A stretch of DNA of 64,000 bases, from NCBI GenBank assembly GCA_016711045.1, contig JADJTT010000003.1, positions 186,001 through 250,000 of the forward strand. Reading direction: 5' to 3'. The notes beneath the pieces were generated by a model, which saw nothing but the letters and a program-made list of their open reading frames with translations, did not search any database and had not been told where the DNA came from. Below are positions 8,467 to 18,713 of the stretch, one piece after another (within the stretch, counting starts at the first letter, position 1; each line of letters opens with the position of its first letter). The DNA comes from Saprospirales bacterium (GTDB taxonomy: Bacteria; Bacteroidota; Bacteroidia; Chitinophagales; Saprospiraceae). Both the position numbers and the translations under genes were made by a program.

Positions 8467-11400
8467 TTACCGCACGAGGGTAATATCGCCCTTAACTATT
8501 TCCACCACCTGATCGATAAACTGCACTTCGGCAAAGAAGGTATAGACCCCTGTACCCACAGGACGCCCATTAAACGTCCCGTCCCAGCCGCGGGGCTCAT
8601 CGCCGGGCTGCAGGCCGGTGGCAGAGAAAACGAGGGCGCCGTTGCGATCGAAGACCATGAACCGAGTGATTTGCTCCACGCCTTTTTTACCATAGAGGGT
8701 GAAGTAGTCGTTGACCCCGTCGTAGTTGGGCGAGAACGTATTCGGAATATATAGGCGGCGATCTTTATTCACCTGCACAAAAATGGAATCGGCAGCGCTG
8801 CATTTGGTCAGTGTGTCGAATGCCTGGACCGCGATCAGGCCGCTCTCGGTAGGGAGAATGGAAATATTTTGACACGATGCATCCAGGCAATCCAACACGC
8901 CAAGGTTGGTTATCCAATCAAAGATCGCCGTATTGCTATTCACTATCGCCTCTAAATCGACCGGCTCGCCGAGGGTGACAGTCTGGTCATCTCCTAATTC
9001 CAGCATGAGCACAGGAGGCGGTTGAACCGCTACGGAATAATTTTTTTCGCAACCCGTGGCATCCGCTACGAAAACGGTATAGGGACCGGCGGCGAGAGCC
9101 GGGAATGCCGTATCTGCCACAAACACACTTCCATCGAGGGAAAACAGGTAGGGGCCTACGCCTCCATTTACACTTTCCACCCAAATGGCTCCACCCACCC
9201 CTTCCGTCTCGCAGGTAATATCTTCGACCTGCACCTGGGCTACAATCTCCGTAGGTTGCGTCAAGGTAAGCTGCGCGTTGGCCGAGCAACCCAATTCATT
9301 ACTCACCGTCACTGCATAGGCGCCTGGACCGAGGTTGGTGGCCGTAGAAGCCAGTCCCCCATTCGACCAGGAATAAGCAAACGCAATACCGGGACCACTG
9401 ATCACTGCGGCCAGGATGCCATCGGCTTCGCCGAAGCAGGAGATCTCCTGTTGCACCTGGATCGACACCCCTACGGGCGCATTGGGCTGGGTGATAGTGG
9501 CCATAGCCTGAGCCTGGCACCCGTCCTGATTGGTCACGGTGACATCGTAACTCCCTGCGATCAGCCCCGAAATAGTAGCCGTTTGGCCACCATTGCTCCA
9601 ACTGTAGGAAACAGGCGTTCCTCCGGTCGTACTGACCGTCAAAACCCCGTCGCTCCCCTGGAAGCAGGAGACCTGTTGACCGACCTGTATGGTAGCCACA
9701 AATTCCACGGGTTCTGTGATTGTATAGGTTTTAATAAAGGTGCATCCATTGGCATCTTCTACCGTAACGGTGTAAGGGCCAGCGCAAAGGGCCGACAACT
9801 TGGATCCTGTAGCGCCGTTGCTCCAGGTGTAAAGAAATCCCGGAGTTCCGCCCGTTGCTACTATTTCCAATTGGCCATCGCATTCCCCATAACAAGAGGC
9901 ATTTTCCTGTAAAAGCAAATTGAAGCCGAGCGGTTGAGGCTCCCAAACTACCACGGAGACGGTTGTGTCGACAATTCCATCTGTAATATGGATCATATAG
10001 GTATTTGCAGGCAGGAAGGGTATGGTCACCACATCGCCCGGGTTAGCGATGGTACCATCGCCGAAAATCGTATTGCCGGTGTTTTGCCAGGTGTAGGAAT
10101 AAGGAGGCGCTCCTCCTACTGCGGAAAAGGTGATTATGCCATCGGAATCGCCTGCGCAAGCAAGCGAATCTCCACTCACGGTAGGGGCGATAAAGGTGAA
10201 GTACGGCACTTCAAAGCAGGTGTCTGCCACACACCCGTTGTCGTCGGTGATCGTCACGCAAGCGGTCGAGCCGCCCACCAATCCAGTGGCCTGGGCGGTC
10301 GTCTGCCCGTCTGACCACAGGAAGGAATAGGGAAGCAAGCCACCGGTAGCGCCTGCCAATGCGGAGGCATCGGTATTGCCCAGTCCGCTGGCCATCACTA
10401 CGTTGCTGATGGAGAGGATCAGCGGCTCTAAAACGGTCAGATCGGTAATGACCACGCTATCGCAACCACCTGGTAAAAGAAGGGTGTCGACATACAACCC
10501 AGTGGTGGTATAGGTATTGGGCCCTACGGTCACACTTCCTCCCGCACAAAAGGTAAAGGTTTGGTTGGTCACCGGGGTATTATCCCCTTCATCGGTGATG
10601 GTAATCGTGAAAATCCCGTCTTTGTTATTCGTTGCGCCATCGACCAGGAGCCAATAGGTTTGGCTGGGGTCCAGGCAGGAGACCAGAATAGATTCATCAA
10701 AAGAGACGGGAGAATAGGCTATCGCTACTTCGGAGAAAGTACCACTGCAATCATTGTTGGAAGATTCGTAAAGCGCCAGCTGAATATTAATCGGATCCAG
10801 CACATTGCTCAGGGCTTGGATTAAAACATGGCCGGAAAGCGGAGGTTGAAAGGCAAACCAAACCGGTTTGTCGGGAAAGAAACCACTTGGGTTGGGATCA
10901 GTGGTCGAGGTGGCGCAACGGTTGGTATACAGATCGGTGGAGACAGACCCCGCTTCAGGAACAACGCCCATATCGATGGCGTCGCAGCGCAGATCGCCCG
11001 CTTCCTGGACATCCCACACATGAATGCTCAAACCGAAATAGCCGTAAAGCTCAGGGGGCGAATCGGCGGTTCCATCCACCAGAATATAATAGGTCGTATT
11101 GGGTTCCAGGCATCTGGACAACAGGGTTTCATCCCAGTTGCCATTGATGAAGCTGGAGCTATGCAGGATAAAATTGCCGGTGCAGGTACCGTCGTCGGAG
11201 GAATAGAGCGCTACTTGTAGATTGACATCATCCCCAAGCCCTTCGGGGTCAGAAGTGGAAATGATTTCTACATAGGGCGTTGGCTCAGGGCCTGTAGTGA
11301 ACGTAAACCAGAGGCCCACGTTGTTGTACCAGGAGGCGCCCTGGTCGGCAGGGCTGGGCTCCCCGGCAGAGGTGGCGCAATAATTGACCCAGGTGCTCAG

Positions 11401-11943
11401 ACCGGCATCGCCCCAGGTATCGCCCAGGTTGAGTATTCCCGCATCGACTGCACCGCAAAGGTCTTCGTTGGGCATAGCGCCGGTACCGCTGGACGAGATC
11501 GTAAATTGTACGTCACCGCCGGAACTCAGGTTGTTGGGTAGCGCAAGGGTGTAGTTGATACTGCCCCCGGCGGTAGGGATCGCAAAATCCATGCAAATGG
11601 ACTCCTCGCAATCGGGCGTAATGGCACAAAATCCGAGTCCGTCATTTTCAAAGGCCCGGAAACAGACCTGAATCGTGGGGGGCGCTTCATACAGACAGGT
11701 ATAGGTTTGGCTGTATTGCACATGGGGCAGGGCCGTGTAGCAGGGCCCCTGAGCCGGGTAGTCGACCCAGCCTCCGTTCTCGATATTCACACTCCACAAG
11801 GGATCTGGAGCGCTGAATATATCCGTGCAGGTGGTGGTAGACGTGCCGCCGGTAATGGTCACCGACACAGTTGCCTGGGAAAAAAGAGTAGTTGAAAAGA
11901 CCAGTAGAAAACAAGCCAGCAAGAGTATGCTCCAGTTTTTCAT
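8467..11943 (-). CDS. Giant SprB-repeat surface protein with type B T9SS C-terminal domain
   Basis: 1,158 residues from ATG 11943 (MKNWSILLLACFLLVFSTTLFSQ, a clear signal peptide); an upstream in-frame start lies within a terminator and is rejected. The N-terminal beta-rich part (about 25-180) is followed by two similar modules with NTTYYILVDG and SQTYWLLVDG motifs, resembling pre-peptidase C-terminal domains. About six SprB-type repeats of 75-85 residues follow (pattern SC..G..DG......GGTP...Y.WSNG.......L..G.Y.VTV.D..GC). The end is the gliding-motility-associated C-terminal domain (NTFSPNYDGVNDYF to GDITLVR), the type B T9SS signal. Inference: secreted through T9SS and surface-exposed, possibly in adhesion or gliding. 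It is third in a run after porP/sprF and the cohesin-type giant protein. Confidence 0.9.
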   Translation of the reverse strand: MKNWSILLLACFLLVFSTTLFSQATVSVTITGGTSTTTCTDIFSAPDPLWSVNIENGGWVDYPAQGPCYTALPHVQYSQTYTCLYEAPPTIQVCFRAFENDGLGFCAITPDCEESICMDFAIPTAGGSINYTLALPNNLSSGGDVQFTISSSGTGAMPNEDLCGAVDAGILNLGDTWGDAGLSTWVNYCATSAGEPSPADQGASWYNNVGLWFTFTTGPEPTPYVEIISTSDPEGLGDDVNLQVALYSSDDGTCTGNFILHSSSFINGNWDETLLSRCLEPNTTYYILVDGTADSPPELYGYFGLSIHVWDVQEAGDLRCDAIDMGVVPEAGSVSTDLYTNRCATSTTDPNPSGFFPDKPVWFAFQPPLSGHVLIQALSNVLDPINIQLALYESSNNDCSGTFSEVAIAYSPVSFDESILVSCLDPSQTYWLLVDGATNNKDGIFTITITDEGDNTPVTNQTFTFCAGGSVTVGPNTYTTTGLYVDTLLLPGGCDSVVITDLTVLEPLILSISNVVMASGLGNTDASALAGATGGLLPYSFLWSDGQTTAQATGLVGGSTACVTITDDNGCVADTCFEVPYFTFIAPTVSGDSLACAGDSDGIITFSAVGGAPPYSYTWQNTGNTIFGDGTIANPGDVVTIPFLPANTYMIHITDGIVDTTVSVVVWEPQPLGFNLLLQENASCYGECDGQLEIVATGGTPGFLYTWSNGATGSKLSALCAGPYTVTVEDANGCTFIKTYTITEPVEFVATIQVGQQVSCFQGSDGVLTVSTTGGTPVSYSWSNGGQTATISGLIAGSYDVTVTNQDGCQAQAMATITQPNAPVGVSIQVQQEISCFGEADGILAAVISGPGIAFAYSWSNGGLASTATNLGPGAYAVTVSNELGCSANAQLTLTQPTEIVAQVQVEDITCETEGVGGAIWVESVNGGVGPYLFSLDGSVFVADTAFPALAAGPYTVFVADATGCEKNYSVAVQPPPVLMLELGDDQTVTLGEPVDLEAIVNSNTAIFDWITNLGVLDCLDASCQNISILPTESGLIAVQAFDTLTKCSAADSIFVQVNKDRRLYIPNTFSPNYDGVNDYFTLYGKKGVEQITRFMVFDRNGALVFSATGLQPGDEPRGWDGTFNGRPVGTGVYTFFAEVQFIDQVVEIVKGDITLVR

Positions 11944-12003
11944 GGAAATGATTGTATAGTGAATTATGAAACTTGAGTTAAAATACGACTTCTTTCCACA
12001 AAA

Positions 12004-12045
12004 CGAAAACGGCCTGCAGGATGTGCATCCTGCAGGCCGTTTTCG
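12004..12045 (-). terminator. Terminator-like hairpin after the cohesin-type giant gene
   Basis: 20-nt perfect arms starting CGAAAACGGCCTGCAGG with a 2-nt central spacer, 18 nt past the stop of the 12064-17652 gene. Runs of A and T occur at the stem base on both strands. It separates the two giant genes of this locus. Confidence 0.78.
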
Positions 12046-12063
12046 CATACATAGTTGATCCGG

Positions 12064-15000
12064 TTACCGGACGATGGTTACATCGCCCCGGATGATCTGT
12101 GAATCGTCAATATCCAAACGCAGTATGTAGTAGTAGGTGCCTGCAGGGAGAGGCCCTTGATCGGTGCTGCCATCCCAATCGTTCAGATAGGGGCTTGCCT
12201 GGAAAACCACATCCCCCCAGCGGTTGAAGATAATGATGGAGTTATTGGGGTAGCGGTCTGGATTCGCCAGCAGGATATCAAAGATAAACAGGTCGTTGGC
12301 CCCGTCGCCGTTGGGCGTGATACCGTTTGGCACGGAGTTGTTCAGATCGATATTCTTGTCGATCGTCACCCGTACGAATGCAGTATCGCAAAGGTTCGGG
12401 CAGGCGTTGTTGCACAGTTCATAGAAGAACAACACATCCCCGGCATAGAGTGGAGAAGCAAAGTAGGTCACCACCCCGTCCAATGGATTGATTGGGTCTA
12501 CCACCCCGGGACCGCCAAAGGGCAGTACATTGAGGAAATAGTCTCCGATACCCAGCAACAGGTCGTTTGCCAGCAAGTTGATTTCTACGGACTCCACATC
12601 CTCCTGGTCAATCAGCCCGAGGTCGTTGTTGGCGATGGGCTTGCCTTCTACAAATACCTCCATGGAGAAGGAGCTGTAGTTGGGGCAGTTGGGGGAGGAA
12701 AGCGTCCAGTTTACCACGTTGATGCCCGGAGCCAGATTCAAAATACTTGTATTCGGATTGGCGGGGTCTTCGAAATCGGCCGTAGTATTCACCGTCCATT
12801 CCCCGGTGGTTCCTTCAGGAAGATTGCCCACCAGGAAGGCGTCAATTGCGCAGGGATCGCCATCGAAAGAAGCATCAGCCAAAGGCAGGCCGATAATCAT
12901 GGTCACTTCTACGGTATCTTTACCCTGGCAACCGGTGTTCAGATCGGAAACAGTCAGGAAGTAAGTGCCGGACTCTTCCGCCAGGGCGCTTGGATCGGTG
13001 ATCGTTCCCGGATTGAGCACGCCACCGGTGGTCGTCCACAGGTAGTTGATGTTCGGGCCGGAAGCCGAACCGGTACCGTCGAGTACCACCGAGTTGTCTT
13101 CACAACCCAATTCCTGATCGGGACCGGCATCCGTCACCGGAGGCAGGTTATTGGGGATCACGACCACGTCGTCGCTCCCCATGCAGCCATTCGCATTGCT
13201 GGTAGCTTGCAAGGTATAGGTACCCGCCTGATCAGCCGTATAGGAGATACTGGTTGCTCCCGGGATGGGATTGCCATCGAGGAGCCACTGGAAGGACAGG
13301 TTTGCGCCGGTCGTACCGCTGAGTTGTGCGTTAGGGAAGTTACAGGTAATTTCGGTATCCATACCCGCATTGACGTTTGGCGGGATGGTATCTGCCATGA
13401 CAAAGGCGATATCGGTGGCGATACAACCGTTTTGGGTATTCTTTACTTCGAGGCCGTATGACCCAGGACCATTAACGGTGGGCGAAAGCGTTGTTCCACC
13501 ACCTGTAATTGTCCCTCCACTCAACACAGTCCACTGATAGGTAAAGACCGCACCTTGGGAAGAGGCCAAGCCATTAAGCTGGATCTCCGTATCCGAACAC
13601 TTGAACGAAGTGTTTTGTGCCACGGCGGTGGGTGAATTCGTATCTTCCGACACAAAGACATCCTGGGTAGACTTACACCCGGTGGCCGTATTGGTAACCG
13701 TAAGCGTAAATGTACCTGAACAACCTACCTGAGGCATAAGCGGCACCGTCGTATTGATGCAGAAAGGGCCACTCCAGGTGTAAGTATATCCAACCCCTTG
13801 GGAAGACCCGGTGGCATCCAGGGTGATGAAGTCGTTATTACAATCAATGATACCAGGCGGTGCGATATCTGCGATGGGCTCATCGCTAATGTCTAACACT
13901 GTCACGGTAGCAGTAGCCACACAACCATTGACGGTTTTGGTAACGGTCAGGGTATAAAGGCCAGGGCTGTTAGCGGTGGCATTCAGATTCGCTTCCGTAC
14001 CCGCTTGCACCCCGGGGCCGGTCCACAAATAGGTGAACGCACCTGCGGCGCCTGTCGAAGAGCCCGTTCCATTCAGCGGGACGGAGGTAGTGATACAGGA
14101 CAGCGATTGGGGAGCGCTGGCCACAGAAATTGGCGGTACAATGTCTTTAGTAACCAGTACGACCGAAAGCGATTGGCAGTCGTTGCCGGTATTGGTCACT
14201 GCCAGGGCGTAAGGACCGGGCGCTGTAGCTTGTGCATTGAGTTGATTGGCCGTACCAGGCACAATACCAGGGCCCGACCATTGATAGGTAAATTCACTGC
14301 CAGTGGAGGAGCCGGTTCCCAACAGGGTAACCGTATCTGTCAGGCAGTTTATTTTGCCACTTACAGCCGTGATGGCCAAAGGCAATTGCGTATCGCCAAT
14401 CACCTCTACGGAATCGACCGACTGGCAGAAATTTTCGGTATTTGTAACGGTCAAGCTATAGATACCAGGATCAGAAGCGGTAGTCGAAATATTACTGGAG
14501 ATGGGTACACCCAGCGGAGATACCCACTGATAGGCCATATTGGATCCGGTGGAAGACCCGGCGCCACTGAGCAGCACGATGTTCACGCTACACGTGATAG
14601 AGGTATCCGGACCTGCGGAGGCTATGGGTAGCAAGGTATCGACCTCGATCAATACGCTATCTGTAGTCGTACAGCCGCTGTTGATGTTCGTAACGGCGAA
14701 GTAATAGGTGCCGCCGGCAATGGCCTCTGTGAGGAGCGAATCTTCGTTGCCCGGCACGAAAGTCCCGTCGTTGGTTGACCAGGCATAGGTGATATTGGGA
14801 CCGGTAGTGGATCCCAACCCGCTCAACTGCACCGTATCGGTTGCACAGTTAATATTGCCGCTCGCCGAAATTGCAGCCCCTGGAGAGACGGAAACGGCGA
14901 TATTAATGGTGTCCAGGGTAGTACAACCGGAAGTTTGGTCAGTCACAGCCAGTTCATATCCGCCAGCGCCCACAATGGTTGGCGTGAGCGTCGTTTCGGT

Positions 15001-17652
15001 GCCCGGGGCAATAAAGCCACCGGTCAAAGGCTGCCATAAATAGGTGTATTGGGCGCCTTGGGAGGACGCAGTCCCGTTCAGGTTCATGGTGATCTCTCCA
15101 CAGGGAAAGACTGTATTTGCTCCCGCATTGGCCACCGGCGCATTGGGCGAAAAGCCCACTGTAAAGGTTTCAACCAAAGAGAGGTTTCCGTAAATATTAT
15201 CCGTAACCGTGAGGTTGTAGGTGCCATTGGTCAGGCTCGGCTGATCTTCAGTAGCGTTGTTGGGCGGCACGATACCGGGGCCGGACCAGTTGTAGGTATA
15301 AACGCCACTGCCTCCCGAGATGGTCACATCGATTGAGCCGGAGTTATCGCCTGAGCAATCTACTCCGGTAATATCTGCGGATTGGAGTTCGAGGAACTGG
15401 CTGGAGCAAATTTCTCCGTCAACGGTGATGAGGCCAATATTTACCCCACCTGAGCTGGCAGGAACCACCATAATTGGCTGAGGAACGCCCGTAACAGAGA
15501 TGGGAGAACACTCTCCGGGATCTCCGGTCACGATGAAACACACTTCAAACATACTCACGCCGTTGGGCAGGCTAAGGCCATTGCCTACCGGGTCATACCA
15601 CAAGATCGATAACAAGCCAAATGGGGCATTGCTCGCATCGTAACTACTGGAGTTAAAACTCGTCAGGTTTTGATTGTTGATGGAAGAAAATAAAAGGACG
15701 TTTGGATCCCAATTGATAGAAAAATAGACATCGGTAAGGCTAATGAAATTATTTACTTCAAAATCCACACAGACGATAGTGTTCTGCAGTCCGTCTATGC
15801 TGGTGGGGTTGACGCTGAAGTTATAGGGATTCAGCATGCACACCTCGCCCGAATTGGGTTCGATGCCCACGTTAGTGCCGTTCGATTCGCCGGTCACTAC
15901 ATCGATCAGGCAAGGAAATTCGGTGAATGAGATCGCCGAACATTCGAACGGATCACCAATGGCCGTAAAGCAGATACTGAAGATGGTGGATCCATCGGGG
16001 AGTGTTTCCCCTATTCCGGAAGGAGGCGACCATGACACACACAAGGCGCCAAAGTTGATAAAGGATTGGTCGAAGTTGGCAGCCGTCATACCGGGCAAGC
16101 CAAAGTTGTTCACCCCGGTATAATCCAGTATGGATGTTTCCCAGATGATGGAAAACTGGAGGTTTTGAATGTCGTCGAATTGTTGCACGTCAATATCCAC
16201 GCATACCGATTCTCCGGGATTGGCCGATTGGGTACCGGCGACCAACACCACACCCGGCAATTGGCACACATCTACAAACCCATTGTAGGTATTGGGCGGA
16301 ATATTATTGCCAAAACACTGTTTGAGCACTTCGATCTGCAAGGGGTTGCTGGTTACTGCCACCGTGGTGTTTACATCCCCCCCCCCGACAGACTCAAAAC
16401 AGACTGTAAACAGGACGGACCCATTCGTGAGCGTTTCGCCAAAACACGAGGGGTCGGCCCAATCGACTGTAAGGAACCCGTTATTGACGGCTCCTGTGGT
16501 ATTAAAATCGCTAATATTAAAGGTAAAAAGATTGCTATTGATGTTGGTGATACTGGTAAACTTGATCACGTCCGGATTCCAGTTTAACGAGAATTGCATC
16601 CCGACCAGGTCGTTAAAATTATCCGCTGTGATATCCATGCAGAACGATTCGCCGGGACAGATATTCACATCGGGGATGTTGATGCTCATCCCATTGGGGT
16701 TGAAGCAGTTGACGCTCACGGCTCCATCGCCGTTGAGGACCCCGATATCGACGCCCGCGTCACCTTCATAGGTAATCTCGATCTGCGTAGGAAGGCTGGT
16801 AATAGACACCGGAGAGGTCTGTCCACAGAAGCCCGTCACTTCGAAACATATTTGGACGATGGCAGTGCCGTCTGCAGCTGAATAACCTTGTGTGGGATCC
16901 GGGTTAAACCAGGATGAACTCGCCCATCCTTGCGCCTGATTGACGTTAAAGTTGCCGGAGGTCCAGCCCGGCAGGTTCAGGCCCTGGATCGAAACGAAGT
17001 TCAATACCGAAGGATACCAATTGATGGAAAACTGCAAGCTGACAATATTCGTAAAGTTCTCTACTGTCAGGTCCATACAGATCGTTTCCCCTGGATTGGC
17101 ATTGACATAGGGCACATTGATGGTCAGCGGCTGGTTGTCGACTGCAATGAATCCATCGCTTTTGAAAAGACCGATGTTGAGGGGGCAGGAATTGGTACGG
17201 GTGACGTATATATCTTCCGGGTCGTCGGTAATCAGGATTTCCGAATACCCTTGCACCCCTTCGAAGCACAACTCGAACATAACCTGATCATCCGGGAAGA
17301 GGGTCACATCGGAGGTTGGACATCCGGGCACATTCTCCACTTTCCAGGTAAAGATTACATACCCTTCCACCTGGTCGATCGTAAAATCGCTAATATCCAG
17401 GTTGGTCATGTTTGGGTTGAGGCTGCCCAGCGGGATATCCACCAGGTCAAGTGCATCCGGGTTCCAGCGCACGGTAAAGCGCATTTCCTGAATGTCGGTA
17501 AAGTCGGCCGTGCGAAACTTGACGCATGTCTGTTCGAGGGAATCGATCAGCACATAAGATGGGTCGATATAAACCGTGGGTTGCGCGTATGCTTTATTGA
17601 GGCCCACAAAAAGAGCCACTCCCAAAAAAAGAAAGGACAGTAAACGGTTCAT
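12064..17652 (-). CDS. Giant cohesin/Ig-repeat surface protein with type B T9SS C-terminal domain
   Basis: 1,862 residues from ATG 17652 (MNRLLSFLFLGVALFVGLN, signal peptide). Five consecutive modules of about 140 residues (from about residue 24 to 770) share the pattern GE..C(V/M)D(I/L)....F.(D/N)(I/L)....F.(I/L).W.P..L.F...........F....GDG and resemble cohesin domains. One SprB-like unit follows, then nine Ig/PKD-like repeats of about 82 residues (NC....V.L.GTGSSTG...TY.WSGPG...G.....A..PG.Y.L.VTNT..GC), two further beta domains, and a type B sorting domain (VPNGITPNGDGANDLF to GDVTIVR). No dockerin is visible. Inference: secreted by T9SS, working with the PorP/SprF protein encoded 60 nt upstream. 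Ligands are unknown. Confidence 0.9.
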   Translation of the reverse strand: MNRLLSFLFLGVALFVGLNKAYAQPTVYIDPSYVLIDSLEQTCVKFRTADFTDIQEMRFTVRWNPDALDLVDIPLGSLNPNMTNLDISDFTIDQVEGYVIFTWKVENVPGCPTSDVTLFPDDQVMFELCFEGVQGYSEILITDDPEDIYVTRTNSCPLNIGLFKSDGFIAVDNQPLTINVPYVNANPGETICMDLTVENFTNIVSLQFSINWYPSVLNFVSIQGLNLPGWTSGNFNVNQAQGWASSSWFNPDPTQGYSAADGTAIVQICFEVTGFCGQTSPVSITSLPTQIEITYEGDAGVDIGVLNGDGAVSVNCFNPNGMSINIPDVNICPGESFCMDITADNFNDLVGMQFSLNWNPDVIKFTSITNINSNLFTFNISDFNTTGAVNNGFLTVDWADPSCFGETLTNGSVLFTVCFESVGGGDVNTTVAVTSNPLQIEVLKQCFGNNIPPNTYNGFVDVCQLPGVVLVAGTQSANPGESVCVDIDVQQFDDIQNLQFSIIWETSILDYTGVNNFGLPGMTAANFDQSFINFGALCVSWSPPSGIGETLPDGSTIFSICFTAIGDPFECSAISFTEFPCLIDVVTGESNGTNVGIEPNSGEVCMLNPYNFSVNPTSIDGLQNTIVCVDFEVNNFISLTDVYFSINWDPNVLLFSSINNQNLTSFNSSSYDASNAPFGLLSILWYDPVGNGLSLPNGVSMFEVCFIVTGDPGECSPISVTGVPQPIMVVPASSGGVNIGLITVDGEICSSQFLELQSADITGVDCSGDNSGSIDVTISGGSGVYTYNWSGPGIVPPNNATEDQPSLTNGTYNLTVTDNIYGNLSLVETFTVGFSPNAPVANAGANTVFPCGEITMNLNGTASSQGAQYTYLWQPLTGGFIAPGTETTLTPTIVGAGGYELAVTDQTSGCTTLDTINIAVSVSPGAAISASGNINCATDTVQLSGLGSTTGPNITYAWSTNDGTFVPGNEDSLLTEAIAGGTYYFAVTNINSGCTTTDSVLIEVDTLLPIASAGPDTSITCSVNIVLLSGAGSSTGSNMAYQWVSPLGVPISSNISTTASDPGIYSLTVTNTENFCQSVDSVEVIGDTQLPLAITAVSGKINCLTDTVTLLGTGSSTGSEFTYQWSGPGIVPGTANQLNAQATAPGPYALAVTNTGNDCQSLSVVLVTKDIVPPISVASAPQSLSCITTSVPLNGTGSSTGAAGAFTYLWTGPGVQAGTEANLNATANSPGLYTLTVTKTVNGCVATATVTVLDISDEPIADIAPPGIIDCNNDFITLDATGSSQGVGYTYTWSGPFCINTTVPLMPQVGCSGTFTLTVTNTATGCKSTQDVFVSEDTNSPTAVAQNTSFKCSDTEIQLNGLASSQGAVFTYQWTVLSGGTITGGGTTLSPTVNGPGSYGLEVKNTQNGCIATDIAFVMADTIPPNVNAGMDTEITCNFPNAQLSGTTGANLSFQWLLDGNPIPGATSISYTADQAGTYTLQATSNANGCMGSDDVVVIPNNLPPVTDAGPDQELGCEDNSVVLDGTGSASGPNINYLWTTTGGVLNPGTITDPSALAEESGTYFLTVSDLNTGCQGKDTVEVTMIIGLPLADASFDGDPCAIDAFLVGNLPEGTTGEWTVNTTADFEDPANPNTSILNLAPGINVVNWTLSSPNCPNYSSFSMEVFVEGKPIANNDLGLIDQEDVESVEINLLANDLLLGIGDYFLNVLPFGGPGVVDPINPLDGVVTYFASPLYAGDVLFFYELCNNACPNLCDTAFVRVTIDKNIDLNNSVPNGITPNGDGANDLFIFDILLANPDRYPNNSIIIFNRWGDVVFQASPYLNDWDGSTDQGPLPAGTYYYILRLDIDDSQIIRGDVTIVR

Positions 17653-17712
17653 GATTTGAATATGTTTTGGGATGTTCCACATCGATCTCTGGATGGAAGC
17701 TTGGATTTTGAA

Positions 17713-18675
17713 TTAGTTGGTGCCAAAGGTATACGTAAGGTTCACTTCGTGGGTTCCTCCCGTAAAGGGTCCATAATCAGTAAAGGCATAGTCAAAGCCA
17801 TAGCCCAATCGGAGGAGGTTTCCGTAGCCTGCTTCCCCTATCAACAAGCCTCCTTCCAGGTGGAAGTTCTTGGCAGTGGAAACACCGGTACCAATCCAAA
17901 AATTATAGGCGGTTTGATAACGCAGGTTGAAATCGACGTTTACAGGGGTATTTGGCGCGTATTTCACCCAAACGGATGGTTCGAGGAAACTATATTCATC
18001 AAAGAATTTGTAAAAGCCGAAAATACCATAAAAGTGCTGTACCCGTTGAGTGGAGTACTCCCCCTGGTCGTTGCGGAAGGTGAGGTCCAGGCCCATAACC
18101 TGGGGCACGGAGATTCCGCCATAAACGACGTCATCCTCAAAGGCGCCTCCTCCCTCGAGTCGTTTGTACGCATAAATGCCGGCTCCTACATCGGGGTAGA
18201 GCTGCATTTGGTCGCCACCGGCTGCCACCACATCATCCGGGTCGCGGAAACGCAACTCGGAAGTCTTGAGCCGGAACTGAACCAGGCCCACGCTGATACC
18301 GATAGAGATCCCTCCGTAATAGGGATCACCGGTCAGAATGCCTCCCACCCGGCCATACAAGCCGGTGAGGCCGGTCGGACCGGTCACATCGTTGAGCAAA
18401 TAGCCCCCTGCATACATGTTGAAGGAGTTGTTGTCTGCATTCAAATAAATCCCGTGAATAGTCTGCGTCGTAGGGTTTGAAGGGAACGAAGTCCACTGCG
18501 TCCGGTAGGACGCCCCGATCGAGACATTGGATTCATAGGTGAGATAATCGGCCGAAACCGCAGCGGGGTTTAAGACCCCGAGATTCTCCCGGTATTGTGT
18601 GAACAAGGAAAGCTGCTGAGCAGGTAAAAATTGGGCACACAAAAGGAGCGCAAATAGGAGATGTAATCTGTTCAT
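17713..18675 (-). CDS. PorP/SprF family outer-membrane protein
   Basis: 320 residues with a signal peptide (MNRLHLLFALLLCAQFLPAQ) and the typical PorP/SprF opening: QLSLFTQYRENLGVLNPAAVSADY, then NVSIGASYRTQW. The rest is a predicted beta-barrel rich in Gly/aromatic strands, ending in F-G-T-N. In Flavobacterium, SprF is needed to bring the adhesin SprB to the surface, and type B T9SS cargo genes are often next to such genes. Here it is the promoter-proximal gene of a three-gene run with two type B cargo genes. Upstream lie a perfect -7 element, a Crp-like dyad, and a Crp/Fnr gene. It could be a cargo-specific attachment partner; this is inference from the neighbours. Confidence 0.92.
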   Translation of the reverse strand: MNRLHLLFALLLCAQFLPAQQLSLFTQYRENLGVLNPAAVSADYLTYESNVSIGASYRTQWTSFPSNPTTQTIHGIYLNADNNSFNMYAGGYLLNDVTGPTGLTGLYGRVGGILTGDPYYGGISIGISVGLVQFRLKTSELRFRDPDDVVAAGGDQMQLYPDVGAGIYAYKRLEGGGAFEDDVVYGGISVPQVMGLDLTFRNDQGEYSTQRVQHFYGIFGFYKFFDEYSFLEPSVWVKYAPNTPVNVDFNLRYQTAYNFWIGTGVSTAKNFHLEGGLLIGEAGYGNLLRLGYGFDYAFTDYGPFTGGTHEVNLTYTFGTN

Positions 18676-18697
18676 GGGACCACTGATTTAACGGGGG

Positions 18698-18705
18698 CAA
18701 AGTTA
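18698..18705 (-). promoter_or_regulatory. -7 promoter element of the porP operon
   Basis: Minus strand TAACTTTG, a perfect match to the Bacteroidota TAnnTTTG -7 element, 23 nt before the porP ATG. No good TTTG -33 box is present at the usual spacing, which would fit dependence on an activator. Confidence 0.55.
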
Positions 18706-18713
18706 AAAAAAAT

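Noticed and set aside
12157..13461. 434-codon plus-strand frame
   Set aside because: Antisense to the Ig-repeat and sorting-domain part of the cohesin-type giant gene; no signal peptide, no recognisable motif.
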